From the NCBI GenBank assembly GCA_914767715.1, contig OU612065.1, positions 35,156,001 to 35,216,000 on the forward strand: a stretch of DNA of 60,000 bases, read 5' to 3'. Numbering within the stretch: position 1 is the first letter of the stretch; each line of letters starts with the position of its first letter. The position numbers and the translations under genes were made by a program. Below are positions 33,789 through 45,648 of this stretch, piece by piece. This stretch comes from Membranipora membranacea (Eukaryota; Bryozoa; Gymnolaemata; Cheilostomatida; Membraniporidae). The notes under the pieces are model-generated. The model had not been told where the DNA came from, ran no database searches, and saw only the letters and a list, made by a program, of their open reading frames with translations.

Positions 33789-35924
33789 TCACAAAGCCAC
33801 AACAAGACGATGATGATCTTTCCTAACTTTTGGACGGCACACGTCTAATGGAAGTACGTACTCTCGAGGTATGAATCCCTCTCTACCGTCTCGCCTCTGA
33901 ACCCATATCCATTCAATGTCCTCCCCATTCAGGATGGTTATAATTTCACCAGGATCAACATCTAAGTCATCATCATTCTCTCCTCTATAGGAGTAAATCA
34001 CTCGTACTCGTGGACCATTGTAATCCTTCGGTATCTCTGATTGAAACTGTGATGGAAGCTTGTGTGAGTTCTGCTGCGCCCTCGCTTTCATTTCCGAGGA
34101 GATTGGCTGGTTTCTGGATGGGTTGATTGTTTGGTAATCGTCTATGTTCATATAAAATGGTGACGGGTTATCTCTCCTGCCACCTTGCAACCTTTCTCCC
34201 AGAGGACCTAGTGGCATAAAACTAATCTGGTCATGTTTAGCTGGAGTTCTGTTCCCCACTTGTCTAAGAAACTCTGAGTCTGAGTGGTGCCTGGGTGCTT
34301 GTAACATGTTAATATCCATAAAGTTTATACGAGGTTCGGACTCTACAGATGCTCTCGATCCTGGCATAGCTCTGTGTAGGGGCTGGCGCCCCGGTGATGC
34401 TATAGAATCTAACTCATCACTGTGGTTACTATTGGGCTCGCTAATCCCACTGTCACTGCAATACGCTCGGAGATCTTCTATACCGTCATATTTATGTTCC
34501 GTATCTACTACAAGACAGTCAGCATAAGCAGCTTGTTGCGGAACTTGTCTAACCGGCATTGTGGCGGGACGTGTTACCATCAGGTCCTCTAAGAAGACAC
34601 TGCTGTTTGAAGCCACGCTCTGTCGCTGACTTGTGTTTGGGGGAGCGAGTGACCTGGATTGATTTGGAAGCACTTTTTTACCTGAATTACTTTTCAAGAT
34701 ACCAGATCTTGAGTTTGAGCTGCCGGTACTGCCGCGGTCTGTTCTTTTCTCAGTTTCGGTTTTTCTTGGTGAAGTTTCATCTTCTAAATTCTCGAGAGGG
34801 GTTACTTTGACAGCCTTGGTGTATGCGTAGGGAACAAAACCTGTTTTATTGTCATCAGTTCTGATGAAAAGCCACTCATTTTGTTTGTAGAGCCCGGTAA
34901 TTATAGCACCAGGTTTTACTTGTATCTCGTCCTTTGATTCCCAGTTGTTTCCTGCGGGGGCGTGGCCGGCGATCATCATCATCCTGACTTCGGCAGGTTT
35001 AAGGCTGTGTGAAGTGTTGAGCAAGTTTTCAAGAGCTTCATTAATAGCGGGATCCATCTCAAGCAATGTAACCAATGTCTCGTTTTGTTTCTTCTTTTCT
35101 GGTTTTCTCGTCTGAGATGATGGTCGCTGCAGTTTAGATGAGGTCGACATCCAGAGCTCCAGGTTTTGAGAGGCTACCTCGCTGTTACTTAGTGCCCTAC
35201 TCTGTGTTGAAAGGTGACTGCAGAGTGAGATGGCGTCTCTGGCAACAGATTGGCAGCGAGACTCACTTCTGGCTCTACTGAATGGATCAGTACTTTGAGA
35301 TCGGTTGTGAGAACTTCTGTCATCAAGCCTTGCTAAGCTTCTGGATCTGTTGTTTGGGTGATTGGGAATGATTTGGTGAGGCACTGCATATGCAGGGGTA
35401 CTGGCTCTAGAGATATTGGTCGGAGTTTTACTTTGTGGATAGAACTGGTAGCTGGGAAGAGAGCGGGCAGGAGTACAAGACCTGGATCGATGAGACATCG
35501 ACTCAGTAGTTTGAGAGGGCGTGTACAGATAACTCCCTAAAGACCCGGCAGGAGTTGAAGATCGAGATCTGTGAGTGTTTTGCCCGGTACCATTATATAA
35601 AGCAAAAATGTCCCTAGATTTCGATCTACTGCGGTCTGGCCTGGTATTCGATTCATCACGTTCTTGTCGAGATAAGTTATTAGGTCTACTTCTGCTACGA
35701 GATTGTCTCTCTACAATGTGCTTTGGATAAAAGGACAGCTGGTCACTTGTTATCTCTGCGTTATGCATTCCCTCGCCGCTATCATCAGCTATGTTTCTGT
35801 TTCTCTCGATGCTTTGTTTGCTGTAGCCATGGTTGCCTGATAGTTGTTTCTCTTGTGATTTAATTTTTAAGATAACAGGTCCGTATTGTGAGGCTACTTC
35901 TGAGTGCCTCTGCTTAATCATGTC
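33789..35924 (-). CDS. SH3 gene, terminal coding exon (both SH3 domains)
   Basis: This 2,136-nt exon encodes residues 69-779. It starts GAC ATG ATT AAG after the acceptor TTTGTTTCAG; the in-frame ATG upstream in the intron is not used. It holds the Arg/Ser repeats, both SH3 domains and the stop. Codon use and frame are clean throughout. Confidence 0.9.
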   Translation of the reverse strand, partial: DMIKQRHSEVASQYGPVILKIKSQEKQLSGNHGYSKQSIERNRNIADDSGEGMHNAEITSDQLSFYPKHIVERQSRSRSRPNNLSRQERDESNTRPDRSRSKSRDIFALYNGTGQNTHRSRSSTPAGSLGSYLYTPSQTTESMSHRSRSCTPARSLPSYQFYPQSKTPTNISRASTPAYAVPHQIIPNHPNNRSRSLARLDDRSSHNRSQSTDPFSRARSESRCQSVARDAISLCSHLSTQSRALSNSEVASQNLELWMSTSSKLQRPSSQTRKPEKKKQNETLVTLLEMDPAINEALENLLNTSHSLKPAEVRMMMIAGHAPAGNNWESKDEIQVKPGAIITGLYKQNEWLFIRTDDNKTGFVPYAYTKAVKVTPLENLEDETSPRKTETEKRTDRGSTGSSNSRSGILKSNSGKKVLPNQSRSLAPPNTSQRQSVASNSSVFLEDLMVTRPATMPVRQVPQQAAYADCLVVDTEHKYDGIEDLRAYCSDSGISEPNSNHSDELDSIASPGRQPLHRAMPGSRASVESEPRINFMDINMLQAPRHHSDSEFLRQVGNRTPAKHDQISFMPLGPLGERLQGGRRDNPSPFYMNIDDYQTINPSRNQPISSEMKARAQQNSHKLPSQFQSEIPKDYNGPRVRVIYSYRGENDDDLDVDPGEIITILNGEDIEWIWVQRRDGREGFIPREYVLPLDVCRPKVRKDHHRLVVAL

Positions 35925-38900
35925 CTGAAACAAAAATAAAAGATTAAACTTTTGATTCACTGTTACATGTTGTTATAGTGCGCTGAATAACTTGATTGAA
36001 ATTTTTCTCAAAACAGTCACGAATTCAGTCACCTCGACAGAATGAAACAGATTTACAGACATGAAAATCTTCTTAAGATGCTTGTGAACAGCATGGTAGA
36101 ACAGAATTTCAAAACATTTCTAGGGGCATCTAGACAGAAAACTGAAATAATGTATTCTTTACAACTTCAGGAGACATGGCGTGTTAGAACCGCCATAGAA
36201 GTAATTCAGCTTCTGCTTTTGGCAGCAATTCAAGTTAATTATATCATAGGTATTTTGCTGCTTAGAAATGGTCATTAAAACAGATTTTAATTTATTATTT
36301 CAAATTGCTCATGGGCGACATTAAAGATCTAATGTAGATTTCTAACATTGAGTTGGTTAATTCTCTACCCCACTAGATGCTGTAGATCTACGGGCAGCTG
36401 GCCTATTATTTTCTGGTGATCAGACCTCTAATATATGCATGATTATCCGTTTAATTTATTTAGCAGTATTCATGATTTCCATGCTAAGTACCCAATTCAT
36501 TAACTCAAGACTAAGCATGAACAGCTCTCACTACCCATAGTGGAGTCTGAGTGCACAGACCTCTGTTCTTGTAAACATTGTGGGTTCGATAGCCTAGCTC
36601 CACAAAACCCTGTAAAAAAGCCGACAGGGAACTCAGACTACCCTTAGCAGTGTGATATTCTGCTGAATATCAATTTAATTTTATTTTATCGATTGTTAAA
36701 CTCTACCTTACAGAACAAACAAGCAGAATCACAAAGCCTGTTTTGTTGTGTATGTGCTGAGTACTAATGATAACAAAATATACATGCCGAACGCTCAATA
36801 TCCTTTCATGATGGGATAAAAAAACCTCTGATATCATGATAATCCATGTCACGCAACGGGTGTCTGATGTTCCATTCAAGTACAGCCAATATCACGCTCT
36901 GCTAAGACCGAGGGGGATATAGTGTCTCTATTTTTGGAACTCGATCGAATTCACATTTCTACGATTATTTTGAAAGTTATCTAAGTGGAATTGGAAGAAG
37001 GTCACCATATTCTAGTGTTTTACTACCCTATGGAACTCGAAGGAATTTATCTTTCTCTAATTATTTTGAAAGTTATCTTAGTAGTGTTAGAAAGAGGTCA
37101 CAATTTTCTACTGTTTTGCTATCCTATCTTACGCCAATGTTTACTTATTAAAAATTCATAAATAAAAGTTTTGATAACTAGACCCTGGGGCGGGCCTCGG
37201 GGATATTCTATAAAAGGACATCTTATACCATAACAATATCTATAACAGTTTTAATTCAATCGGTTGGGACCTTTTGAATGATATTTGAGCCCTGACCAGG
37301 GTTACAAAGAAATCGTAATTATTACTAATGACCAATTCTCTGATTTCAAATTAATGATTTTGTGCCACTACCAAAAGCATTGTAAAAAAGTTTGATGTTT
37401 ATTCCCTTGTAGCTAGGTTGTGTTAATTAGCGTGTACCATTACAATCCAGTGCTGTTAGACAAAGTGGCCAGAAGCATTAGTAAAATGTTTCTACAAAAG
37501 TCTTCAAGTCCATTAGTGTCAAATGATATGGCATCAAAGTTAATGTGCATGTCATTTAATTATATGCCTCAAACTATTTTATCCCGGCAGCAATGTGCTG
37601 CCTCATTTGAAGCAAGATATTCCTACAAAATGTTTCATTTTATTTATTTCTATAGCCTTTTGCTAGTCTGAGATTGAGCCCTGAGAGTTCGCATGCGATC
37701 ACGAGATACCACCAGCAACCTTTTAATTACTATATTTTTATCTGAGAACTCAAGTTAGCTAAACTCAATGCAAATACTGCTGCCAATGACATGGCACTGC
37801 TTGTGTCACCTTTCTTTTGTGATGCTCCTTCTCATTGACAGCAGCCTTTGTTGTCAGACCATTTCTTGAGTTTAAAAATCCATAGTCATCAGGCGCAAGT
37901 GCTGCCGCATCAAGGTGATGGTCCGTTAGATTGCTGCCTGAAAACACAACAAAAGATTATTGATGGATTTTTCAGCTTAGCGGAGAATAACTTACTACAA
38001 TGTGGTGAATATTGACAAGTGAATTCCTTCTTTTGTCAGACAGTCTCCTCATAGGTGAGCAATCGGTGGCCAATTATTGTCCCCTCATTGTCCCCCTGAC
38101 TTCTCACATTACTCGACTGGCTGAGCCAGAATCAAATTGCTAAGTCTTCACCAAGTCAGAACAGACCTTTTACCAGGTACTAGAAATAATCATTAGCAAT
38201 AATTGAACCCAAGAGGGTAATTAGCAATGATTCAGTTATGGTGATACTATACATAGGTGTACATATATATATATCAGGGCGTAGTTTTGAGGTAGGTGGT
38301 ACGAAAACTAGGTAGTTCTCTCAACGTCAGTCAGCGATGACGCTACCGCTGACTTGAGAAGGTGCCAATCTTGAGTTGATGCCCATGAATGAGCACAGCT
38401 AATAATGAGTAGGAGTTGCGTAATTCTTTTCCAACTAAGGTCTCATGTCAGAAAAATGCCAATAAGTCAAGTTGATAATTTGTCAATAAAATTTGTCAGC
38501 ACGATTATCAAATTACCAATGGCATATAGTAATGATGAATATTGACTCTGAAATGCTGACACATAGCGTATCAGGTGTATACGAGATTAGATAACTTAAC
38601 CACATCCAGCAGCACTGACTAATTTCTACACTGATGTTGTGTAGAAGTTGAAACATTCACTCTTGGAAGGCTACCATCATGTCTAGCCCAGCGTTATCCC
38701 GTTTGATAGGTCTGACTAACTCTCATTCAATTGGTTTGACTGTTGGTTTTTCTGTTTTTGAGGGTCAATTTGGATGCGTTGGTCCTTTGAGGTTTGATCA
38801 TCACCCATCATATGGTTCATCAGGTGCACCACAGAGTTTTCGTTGAGCATTCAAGGACAGCGTGCCCAGAACACCAGAGATGTTTATGAAGTCTTTTCAA

Positions 38901-39210
38901 TATATCAAAACAATATAGCCGGTAGTCCTCTTTTACCGAATAATCGACAGCATGATGCGAGATATAATTTCCATGAACACTGACTGCAAAACAAGGTGTT
39001 TGGCAAGACATCGATCCCCTATATGGCCCCTCCTTTCAAACCAAATTCTAAAAAGAGTGACAGCGAAGGTCAAATTTTGTAACAGATGTTGAGAAGGATT
39101 ACGGGTCATATATTTTCACATGCAGCATACTCACTTTGCATAGGGTTGCGCCTAGGAAGGGGTGGAGGAGTGCCTCGTCCTTTCTTCTTCTTTTTATCCC
39201 TGTTCCTCAT
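33789..39210 (-). CDS. Two-SH3-domain protein with Arg/Ser-rich region (three coding exons, 779 aa)
   Basis: Exons join as 39210-39135, 37937-37810 and 35924-33789 with matching phases (1, then 0), giving 779 codons plus stop. SH3 domain 1 lies near residues 380-442 (has the ALYDY-equivalent MIAGHAP, WLFIRTDDNKTGFVPYAY). SH3 domain 2 lies near 705-763, close to the C-terminus (RVIYSYRGENDDDLDVDPGE, WIWVQRRDGREGFIP). The N-terminus has PPPLPRR, which fits a class II SH3 ligand (PxLPxR). Residues ~140-300 hold three RSRSxTPA-type repeats. Inference: a cytoplasmic or cortical adaptor. A link to insect Dlish/Vamana-type SH3 proteins is possible but only a guess. Confidence 0.85.
36525..36600 (+). 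repeat. tRNA-Thr-like SINE relic
   Basis: GTTCTTGTAAAC resembles an anticodon arm with TGT (Thr), followed by GTGGGTTCGATAGCC, a near-canonical B box/T arm. A D-arm-like stretch (GTCTGAGTGCACAGACC) precedes it. There is no acceptor-stem pairing, so it is not a functional tRNA. Confidence 0.4.
36936..37128. repeat. 96-bp tandem duplication
   Basis: GGAACTCGATCGAATTCACA at 36936 recurs as GGAACTCGAAGGAATTTATC at 37032. Both are followed by ATTATTTTGAAAGTTATCT and a GGTCAC segment. The copies are moderately diverged. Confidence 0.75.
37810..37937 (-). CDS. SH3 gene, second coding exon
   Basis: The acceptor GTGTTTTCAG precedes 37937, and AAAG followed by GTGACA closes it at 37810. The split codon A|GC gives Ser. 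It encodes residues 26-68, ending in the basic stretch EKEHHKRK. Both phases (1 in, 0 out) fit the neighbouring exons, which is the main reason for accepting it. Confidence 0.75.
37938..39134 (-). other. SH3 gene intron 1
   Basis: 1,197 bp between the first two coding exons. Nothing recognised apart from a short TA-rich run near 38262-38275. Confidence 0.65.
39135..39210 (-). CDS. SH3 gene, first coding exon (25 codons)
   Basis: Too short to show as an ORF. The ATG at 39210-39208 has an in-frame TAA eight codons upstream, and the exon ends at 39135 before GTGAGT, phase 1. It encodes MRNRDKKKKKGRG and then TPPPLPRRNPMQ. An acceptor-like ATTATTACAG before 39258 makes 39211-39258 the end of the 5' UTR and implies another non-coding exon upstream. 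Confidence 0.75.
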
Positions 39211-39258
39211 GTTCAGCGTTTCAGCAGCTTCTTAGAAATATTCCTTAGGTTCTAATCC
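39211..39258 (-). promoter_or_regulatory. SH3 gene 5' UTR (part)
   Basis: Lies between an acceptor-like ATTATTACAG and the ATG; holds an in-frame TAA that closes the frame upstream. Confidence 0.5.
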
Positions 39259-42200
39259 CTGTAATAATGAGTTGTATAGGTATTAGGTACCCGCTGCCGT
39301 ACTGGATAGAGTTGTGAGTACACCTTGATGAGTGTATTTTGCAGCAGCGCTAATAATGTTACAGCACAGTTTCTTCTTATGGTAATGAGCAAAATGACAA
39401 GAGATCCCCGGGGATAACCCTTGATTGTGAAAACCTAATTGTGCTAATAATGAGTAATTGTATTCACTCTGCTCTCAACTCGATAGAAGTTCCGATACGA
39501 TATGGTGAAGTGCCTGAACTGTAAAAGCGCAGACAGGCAGATTTGTTGATCAAGTTTCTATGAATAATTTGTGTTTCAGCAAAACCAAACCTGCTGTTTA
39601 CACTGCCAGGCCTGAGGCGAGACTGGGAGGTGTCCACACTGAACCCTAATACCGATATCTTTTCACCGCTGATTGAATAGATCTCAGTTTAAACTAACAA
39701 TCAGATGAACAACATTCTTACAGCCAATCGAGGTAAAACAACACACAATATTGTCCTAGAGAAACTAATATCCTCTCGAATAAAATAAGACTTTAAATGT
39801 CGGAGCTGCAAAGGAAAATATTTACACGCGATATTCAATAGTTGACCTCAGCCATAAGGCATGTTGCTGCTAATTACCTGTGACTTGATGCCGAGGCAGC
39901 AAACTGTTTTCAGTTGATATTGTTACAAGCAAGTGTGACAACAGTGTGGAATAAAAGATTGTAAACTGAAAATTGTAACAATGTTATTCTAATTCTGATT
40001 AACATTTTAACATTTCATGTAAAGCCATCATCAAGCAATAAGGTAGCATAGCTACGGCTTGTAAATTAAGCCGTTATCCTGCATTTTCCACAATAGAACC
40101 ATCTATAGAGAATAAAGATTACTGCATTGAATCAATGATCATGCCCTGAAGATAAGGGCTGTCTGTCGTAATCCCTCTATTGTAAGCTGAAGTAGGATAG
40201 ACACTAATAACTCTGAGCAAGGCGTGAATTGGAATAAAACCTTTCACTGATGTTGATTTATCAGCTTGCCACATTCAGTGATTTTTTAGGAGCTGCCTAT
40301 GTTTGTTTTAATCTTAAAACGTGAGAATCTGTTTGATTTTTGCAGATCAGCGTCAAGTGAGATAATAAGATAATCTTCTTCACACCCTTAGCTATTGTAT
40401 GTTTCTATCTTACTCAAGTTTGTGACAGCTTTGAGAATATAATATTCGGCATCAGGTATCAGTGTGCTCAGAAAACTTGGCCATTAGCCAAATACCAACC
40501 AAGCAACATCTGTATAGTTACACACAGATACATAACTTATTTGCCGGGTGCGAATGTGGCCTGAGGAAAGGGAGCATAGAAAACTATCTCCAGCACCTTA
40601 AATCGAAGTCGAGTCTAGGTCAAAATTGGTAACACCTAGTAGTGACCTTATTTGTCAATGGTGTTAGTGGACCAAATTGCTCGAACAAGCATCACAACAT
40701 ACAACATAAATGATTATTAAACGTCTTTGAGAGAGAGTAGTAAGTAGAGAAAACCTACCTGCTTTCATTTATACTGGGGGAGAGGATTAATCCAACACAC
40801 TTTCACCTTTCACGGTGCAGTGAGAGTCAGCCTGCTCTTGTAGAAGAGGTAAGAACTGGTTCAGCACAAGCTACTTGGAGTAAATTCTACAGAGAACTAC
40901 CAACTCTCGCTGTAAATCAAAAGTGAATTGTTTCTTAGTCGCTATTCACAGATTTGGGAGATTATTACAGCATAGCCTTACAGAACTTTCAGCCACCATA
41001 ATTATACACAATGATAAACACTTATGGCTTTTCTGATTTTTGTTCCCATGTCAAATTATCCTTATGGAGTACCCTAGCGCAAATTGCAAAATACTGCCCC
41101 AAGGTAACCTAATGCGATATGATACTATACAAGTTCATGCATCTGATAACGTTTATTTTTAGCTACATTTCTAGATGTTAGATCAGCCTCACCAATCCCA
41201 AACACAGATAACATCGTAAATATCATAAATGTATAATTTCAAACTTTGTCATGTCTTCAAAGAGGAATGACACATCATTCTGTTTTTTTTTTCTGTTCAG
41301 AGTTAACCAATATAAATTTCCTGTATACCTTTATCCTTGTCTTGTTATTCAAATTATCCTTAGCCAACTATATATTGAAGGTAACCTCATAATAAAGTGT
41401 TCCAGACTGGGAACTTTAAATTCCACAATTATACTGATCAATATATTTTGACGCAGCACCATGCATCACAATTTCTGTGAATAAAATATTGACATAGAAA
41501 TACTTGAATGAGAAATATTTAAAGTCAATCACATAGCAATTTTAGAAAGGAGCATCAAGGAATTCTGTAATTGGCTATTAGCGCAATATCCAGCAACATT
41601 TTTCCGAGGATTACACTGATTTTAAGCTTCTATTTTCTGCTCTAAAATCGTTGAAAGAATTTGACTTACCGTATCGAAATTTAATTCTCTTGTGATATTT
41701 TACTATGAGTTCTATTTCAGCTCACGGCTTGACTTGTGCCGACATCACACTGAACTAATATTTACCACTAGTCCGCTGTCGGTGTGTAGCAGCAAAGCTA
41801 TCAAGATCACAAGTAACGGTAAGCCAATGAGGGCAGACGATGCCAGAACGCCCATTCAATACCAGCTATTGATAAACCAAATAAACTTTGTACTAAAAAC
41901 ATGTTCATAAACAATCAGAAAACTGATTATCAATAGCCAATGTTGACATTAATAACCTGCAATCAATCGCCATGAGCTAACTCGAACAACGCATTTCACT
42001 TTTTTGCAACGGTAACAATATAATAGAAAACAAGCGTTCTTAGTATCAAAATTATAATTAAAGTTTCATTAGACTAATGACTGAGCACTGATTTGTTAAA
42101 ATTCAAGCCATTAGGATTAATTAAATTCTTTTAGTTCAGTACCCTTTAACGCCTGATTTCTATTGAGTTCACTAAACAGTCAAAATGGAGGAGCCTTTGT

Positions 42201-43952
42201 TTTCTGCCAAATTCCGATGCCAATTTAAATCTTGTCCCTGTATCATGCGAGATATTTAATTTAATACGGAAACTTTCCTTCGATTTTCGAATTCGAATTT
42301 AGTTCAAGAGGGATTGGAAAACAATGGTGTTTGTAACCAATCCAGAGGTGTGTTACTCGTGAGCAGCCGTCAAGATATAACCACCAGTCTTAAATCCGCA
42401 CTACACCAAGGTTTACTGCATCACATATTGAGCCAGAGGCAGTTCATAGGCTAGTGATTCAGTAGTTTTACTGGCTGTGTTAAAAAACCGCTGTATTTTT
42501 TTCATAAAATCAACTTGCCTTTCCATAAAACTGAAGACTGTAAAGCTTACTCTTTGTCAACAGTTATTGAATCTTCGAAGATTCACGTCATAATGTCACA
42601 GAAGCAGCACTATGTTAAATGATGCAGGTGCGCCAGGGAAATCTCCCTAGGCATTATCTGCTCACTCTTTTATACCCTATGACTCTCATCAGTAAATGGC
42701 CCCAAAAATTGTAATACTCATAAGTTTTTCTGTTTCCATTTCATTTTCTAAACTACAAGTGGCCAAATAAAAAATTATTTACTTACTATCAATGGTTGTG
42801 TAATAGTCAATGGAATCTGGCATTTCTCTCAAACAGTTATATGGCCTCTGAAGACTTTGTTAGCCGCAAATAACCTAAACCTACAGCGCATGGAAGGATA
42901 AATTTTGCGCATCTATAAAAAATGTAATGTAATATTTGTCTGGGTTATTATGCTGTAGTGGCAAATTGACTTTCTGGCTTTTGTTTTCGAGGTTGATGTA
43001 CTCCTTGATCTACTGCTGTCTGAAAACTTCTAGTAAATAAACAAAATGCTATAGATATGTTAACCATTCAGTACTCCGAATTGTGTACCCTTGTAGAGTG
43101 AGAGCACAACTCTTAACAAATAAATTCAAATTCCTCTATTATTTGTTTTGACTTGATATTAAAATAATAAAATTTTGTTGCTGCTGCGGTGACGGAGTGA
43201 GACGGCACAAGTCAGATAATGAGGCTCAATACACAATACACAGCTTCAATACACAGCTTTTCAAGCATGCCTCTGCATTCACATAGGGCACAAACTTGTT
43301 CTAATATAAAATGATACAGGATGCTCAGCAGAGGGATTCAATGACTTCAGTCGCAATATATATGTGTATATATGTATGCTTTATTTATATATATAAAATA
43401 CTTCAGAGTTCTGGGCGGCCTTCTGCCACAGTTTTATCTATATTGTGAGAATAACTTTTTCTCTTATTTACTAAAAGCGAACCTAAGTTTTGGTGTCTCT
43501 AAGCGTGTGTGCCAAAGCAAAGGAGTGACCCTCCACCAAGTGGCTAATCAATTCATAGCAATTCATAGCAAGAATACATCTTATATAACTTAAAAAAGCA
43601 AAAATTTAGGTAACACTAGAACCCTTGCGCCTAGCCTAAATGAATACCACCACCAGTAATACCACACAAACAAACTCCTAATGTCAAATAGGAAGGCTAG
43701 GCAACAACTGAACAACCATATTGAACCCTTGACAGCTATGACACCCCTATGACAGCACAAAATCCATGCCTTATGTCAAACAAGATGACAACACGCAACA
43801 TATGCTTGGTGTCATGAAAGATGGTTTGACTAGGCTTGAAATATTATCTGAGTGGTAAACATAATTAAATCTTTATAGTAAAGTCTTTATTAGTTTGCGG
43901 TCGACACTGCCCTTGTCGGTACTGATGATCTATTGGGAGAGATCTCTCAAAC
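39259..43952. other. Gene-free DNA between the SH3 gene and the transglutaminase cluster
   Basis: No exon, RNA gene or transposon recognised in 4.7 kb. It probably contains the SH3 gene's upstream non-coding exon and promoter, which I could not locate. Confidence 0.45.
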
Positions 43953-45648
43953 TCTTACGTATGACCAGAGAGTTTGTGACATACTGACCCAAACTCCTTG
44001 GCATTGGCAAGCAGGGATGCTTGTATAATTACCTCCCTACTACCACTCCTTGCTACTACCTATATCTGGTATAATGACATGGGCAAATTATATTAGTGAG
44101 TTGCCCTCTCTTTCCAAGTGTGAAGAGAAAACTACTATTATTTATTTACAACCTGCACACAAAAACTTTGAAAACTCAAATCATTTTTAAATTTGAAGGT
44201 TTGTAGATTCTCGGGCGGAAATCTGCCTTATTTTGAAAGGGGAGAAGAAAAGTGAAGGAAGAATTTTGCTTGAACTTTTGCAGAAAGAGAGGAGGTGAGT
44301 ATGAGTGCATGCATGCATGAATGTGCAGCAATAATAATTATGTTAACAGAGTTAACCAAAGAGGACAGCTAAGTAAATTTGAAAGTTCAAGGAAGGTGGA
44401 TGTTATATAAGTCAAGTGTAAGTAATTAGATAATACTACTAACTAAACTCTACTCACTGTCTGTTGTTTCAAATCAGTTGAGTTTCTTAATTACTATTAC
44501 CAACTTTGAGCTGGTTAAAGTGTCAGATCTAGGTAATCCTTTCTCTAGTGTTGATCCTCAATGAACTCTTTCGCCAGGCATTCGTGATTGAAAGGAGAGA
44601 GGGAGCTCGTTGTCTCATTGAGTCAACACTCTCTGCAAGCCAGCAAGTTGATGTGCTTGCTCTTGAACAGAAAAGCTGACTGAGATTGAGACTGAATGGC
44701 AGCAGGTCCCAAACTCCCTGATGGCAGTGTAGCTTGCACAGTCTGTTCTCTCCCCACTATTCTAACATAACTTAAACTTGCTCATTACTCATATTGCCAT
44801 CATTTACAATCAGGATAAATCACGACATTGTTGCTCCTGGGTAATAGTAGCTTGGGCATCCGTGCTCAAATCTTCATCACACTGGGGCAAGGTGTGAGAC
44901 ATATAGGAATTCACCTGCAAAAATACGATGGGTATACTAATTCAGTACGACGAATTGCTTATGGACTCTAGTTGTTTGCAAGCAGACGGCATTGGGCGTA
45001 AGTGTGATGGAGGAAGGAAGGTCACGGCTCTGTCTAGGTGACTAGGTGTAACAGTGGTTCTGCGGAATAAGCTGATGCATAAAAACAGGGCTCCATTGTT
45101 GCAATATGTTATTGAACGATATGACTGAGGCGTATAACAACACAAAGTGTTGTTGTGTGATAGGTTATTAGCTTTAATAGTTCCGAATAACCTAAATTAT
45201 GAGTTCCCTGCTCATCATGGTACATAGATTTACTGTATTCAGCTAACACCTCTACCCGGCCTAAACATGGTCATATGTCTGCTCGAGAAACCAAACATAG
45301 ATTGACCCCTATATCAGGCTGTGATAATCATTCTCAGAATTGTATCATCTACCACTAGACGACCAAACCTAAGTTTTCATTGCCCCCAGGCTACCATTTA
45401 CTATGAAACTTTTGGAGGATGAAACATCAAAAGACGATTTGCAAGATTTGCTCCATTTAGCTTTAGTTTAGTACAGGGTATCTCTGGAGGCTTGGTTGAT
45501 GTTGAAAAGTTATTTATGCATATATTATGTACGATTGTTATGATGATGACCTACTCTATAGTGTGCTTCTCTACCCAATAGAGCATAATAGCACTTTATC
45601 ATCGAAAAACTTCCAATAATTAATTTTTGAGGAGTTGACTGATATATA

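Larger units (their letters stand above)
35925..37809 (-). other. SH3 gene intron 2
   Basis: A 1,885-bp intron. It contains a tRNA-like SINE relic (36525-36600) and a 96-bp tandem duplication (36936-37128). The short plus-strand open frames at 36042-36278 and 37420-37671 have no supporting features. Confidence 0.65.

Noticed and set aside
36042-36278. 78-codon plus-strand frame in the SH3 gene intron
   Set aside because: Intronic, antisense, with no domain or support.
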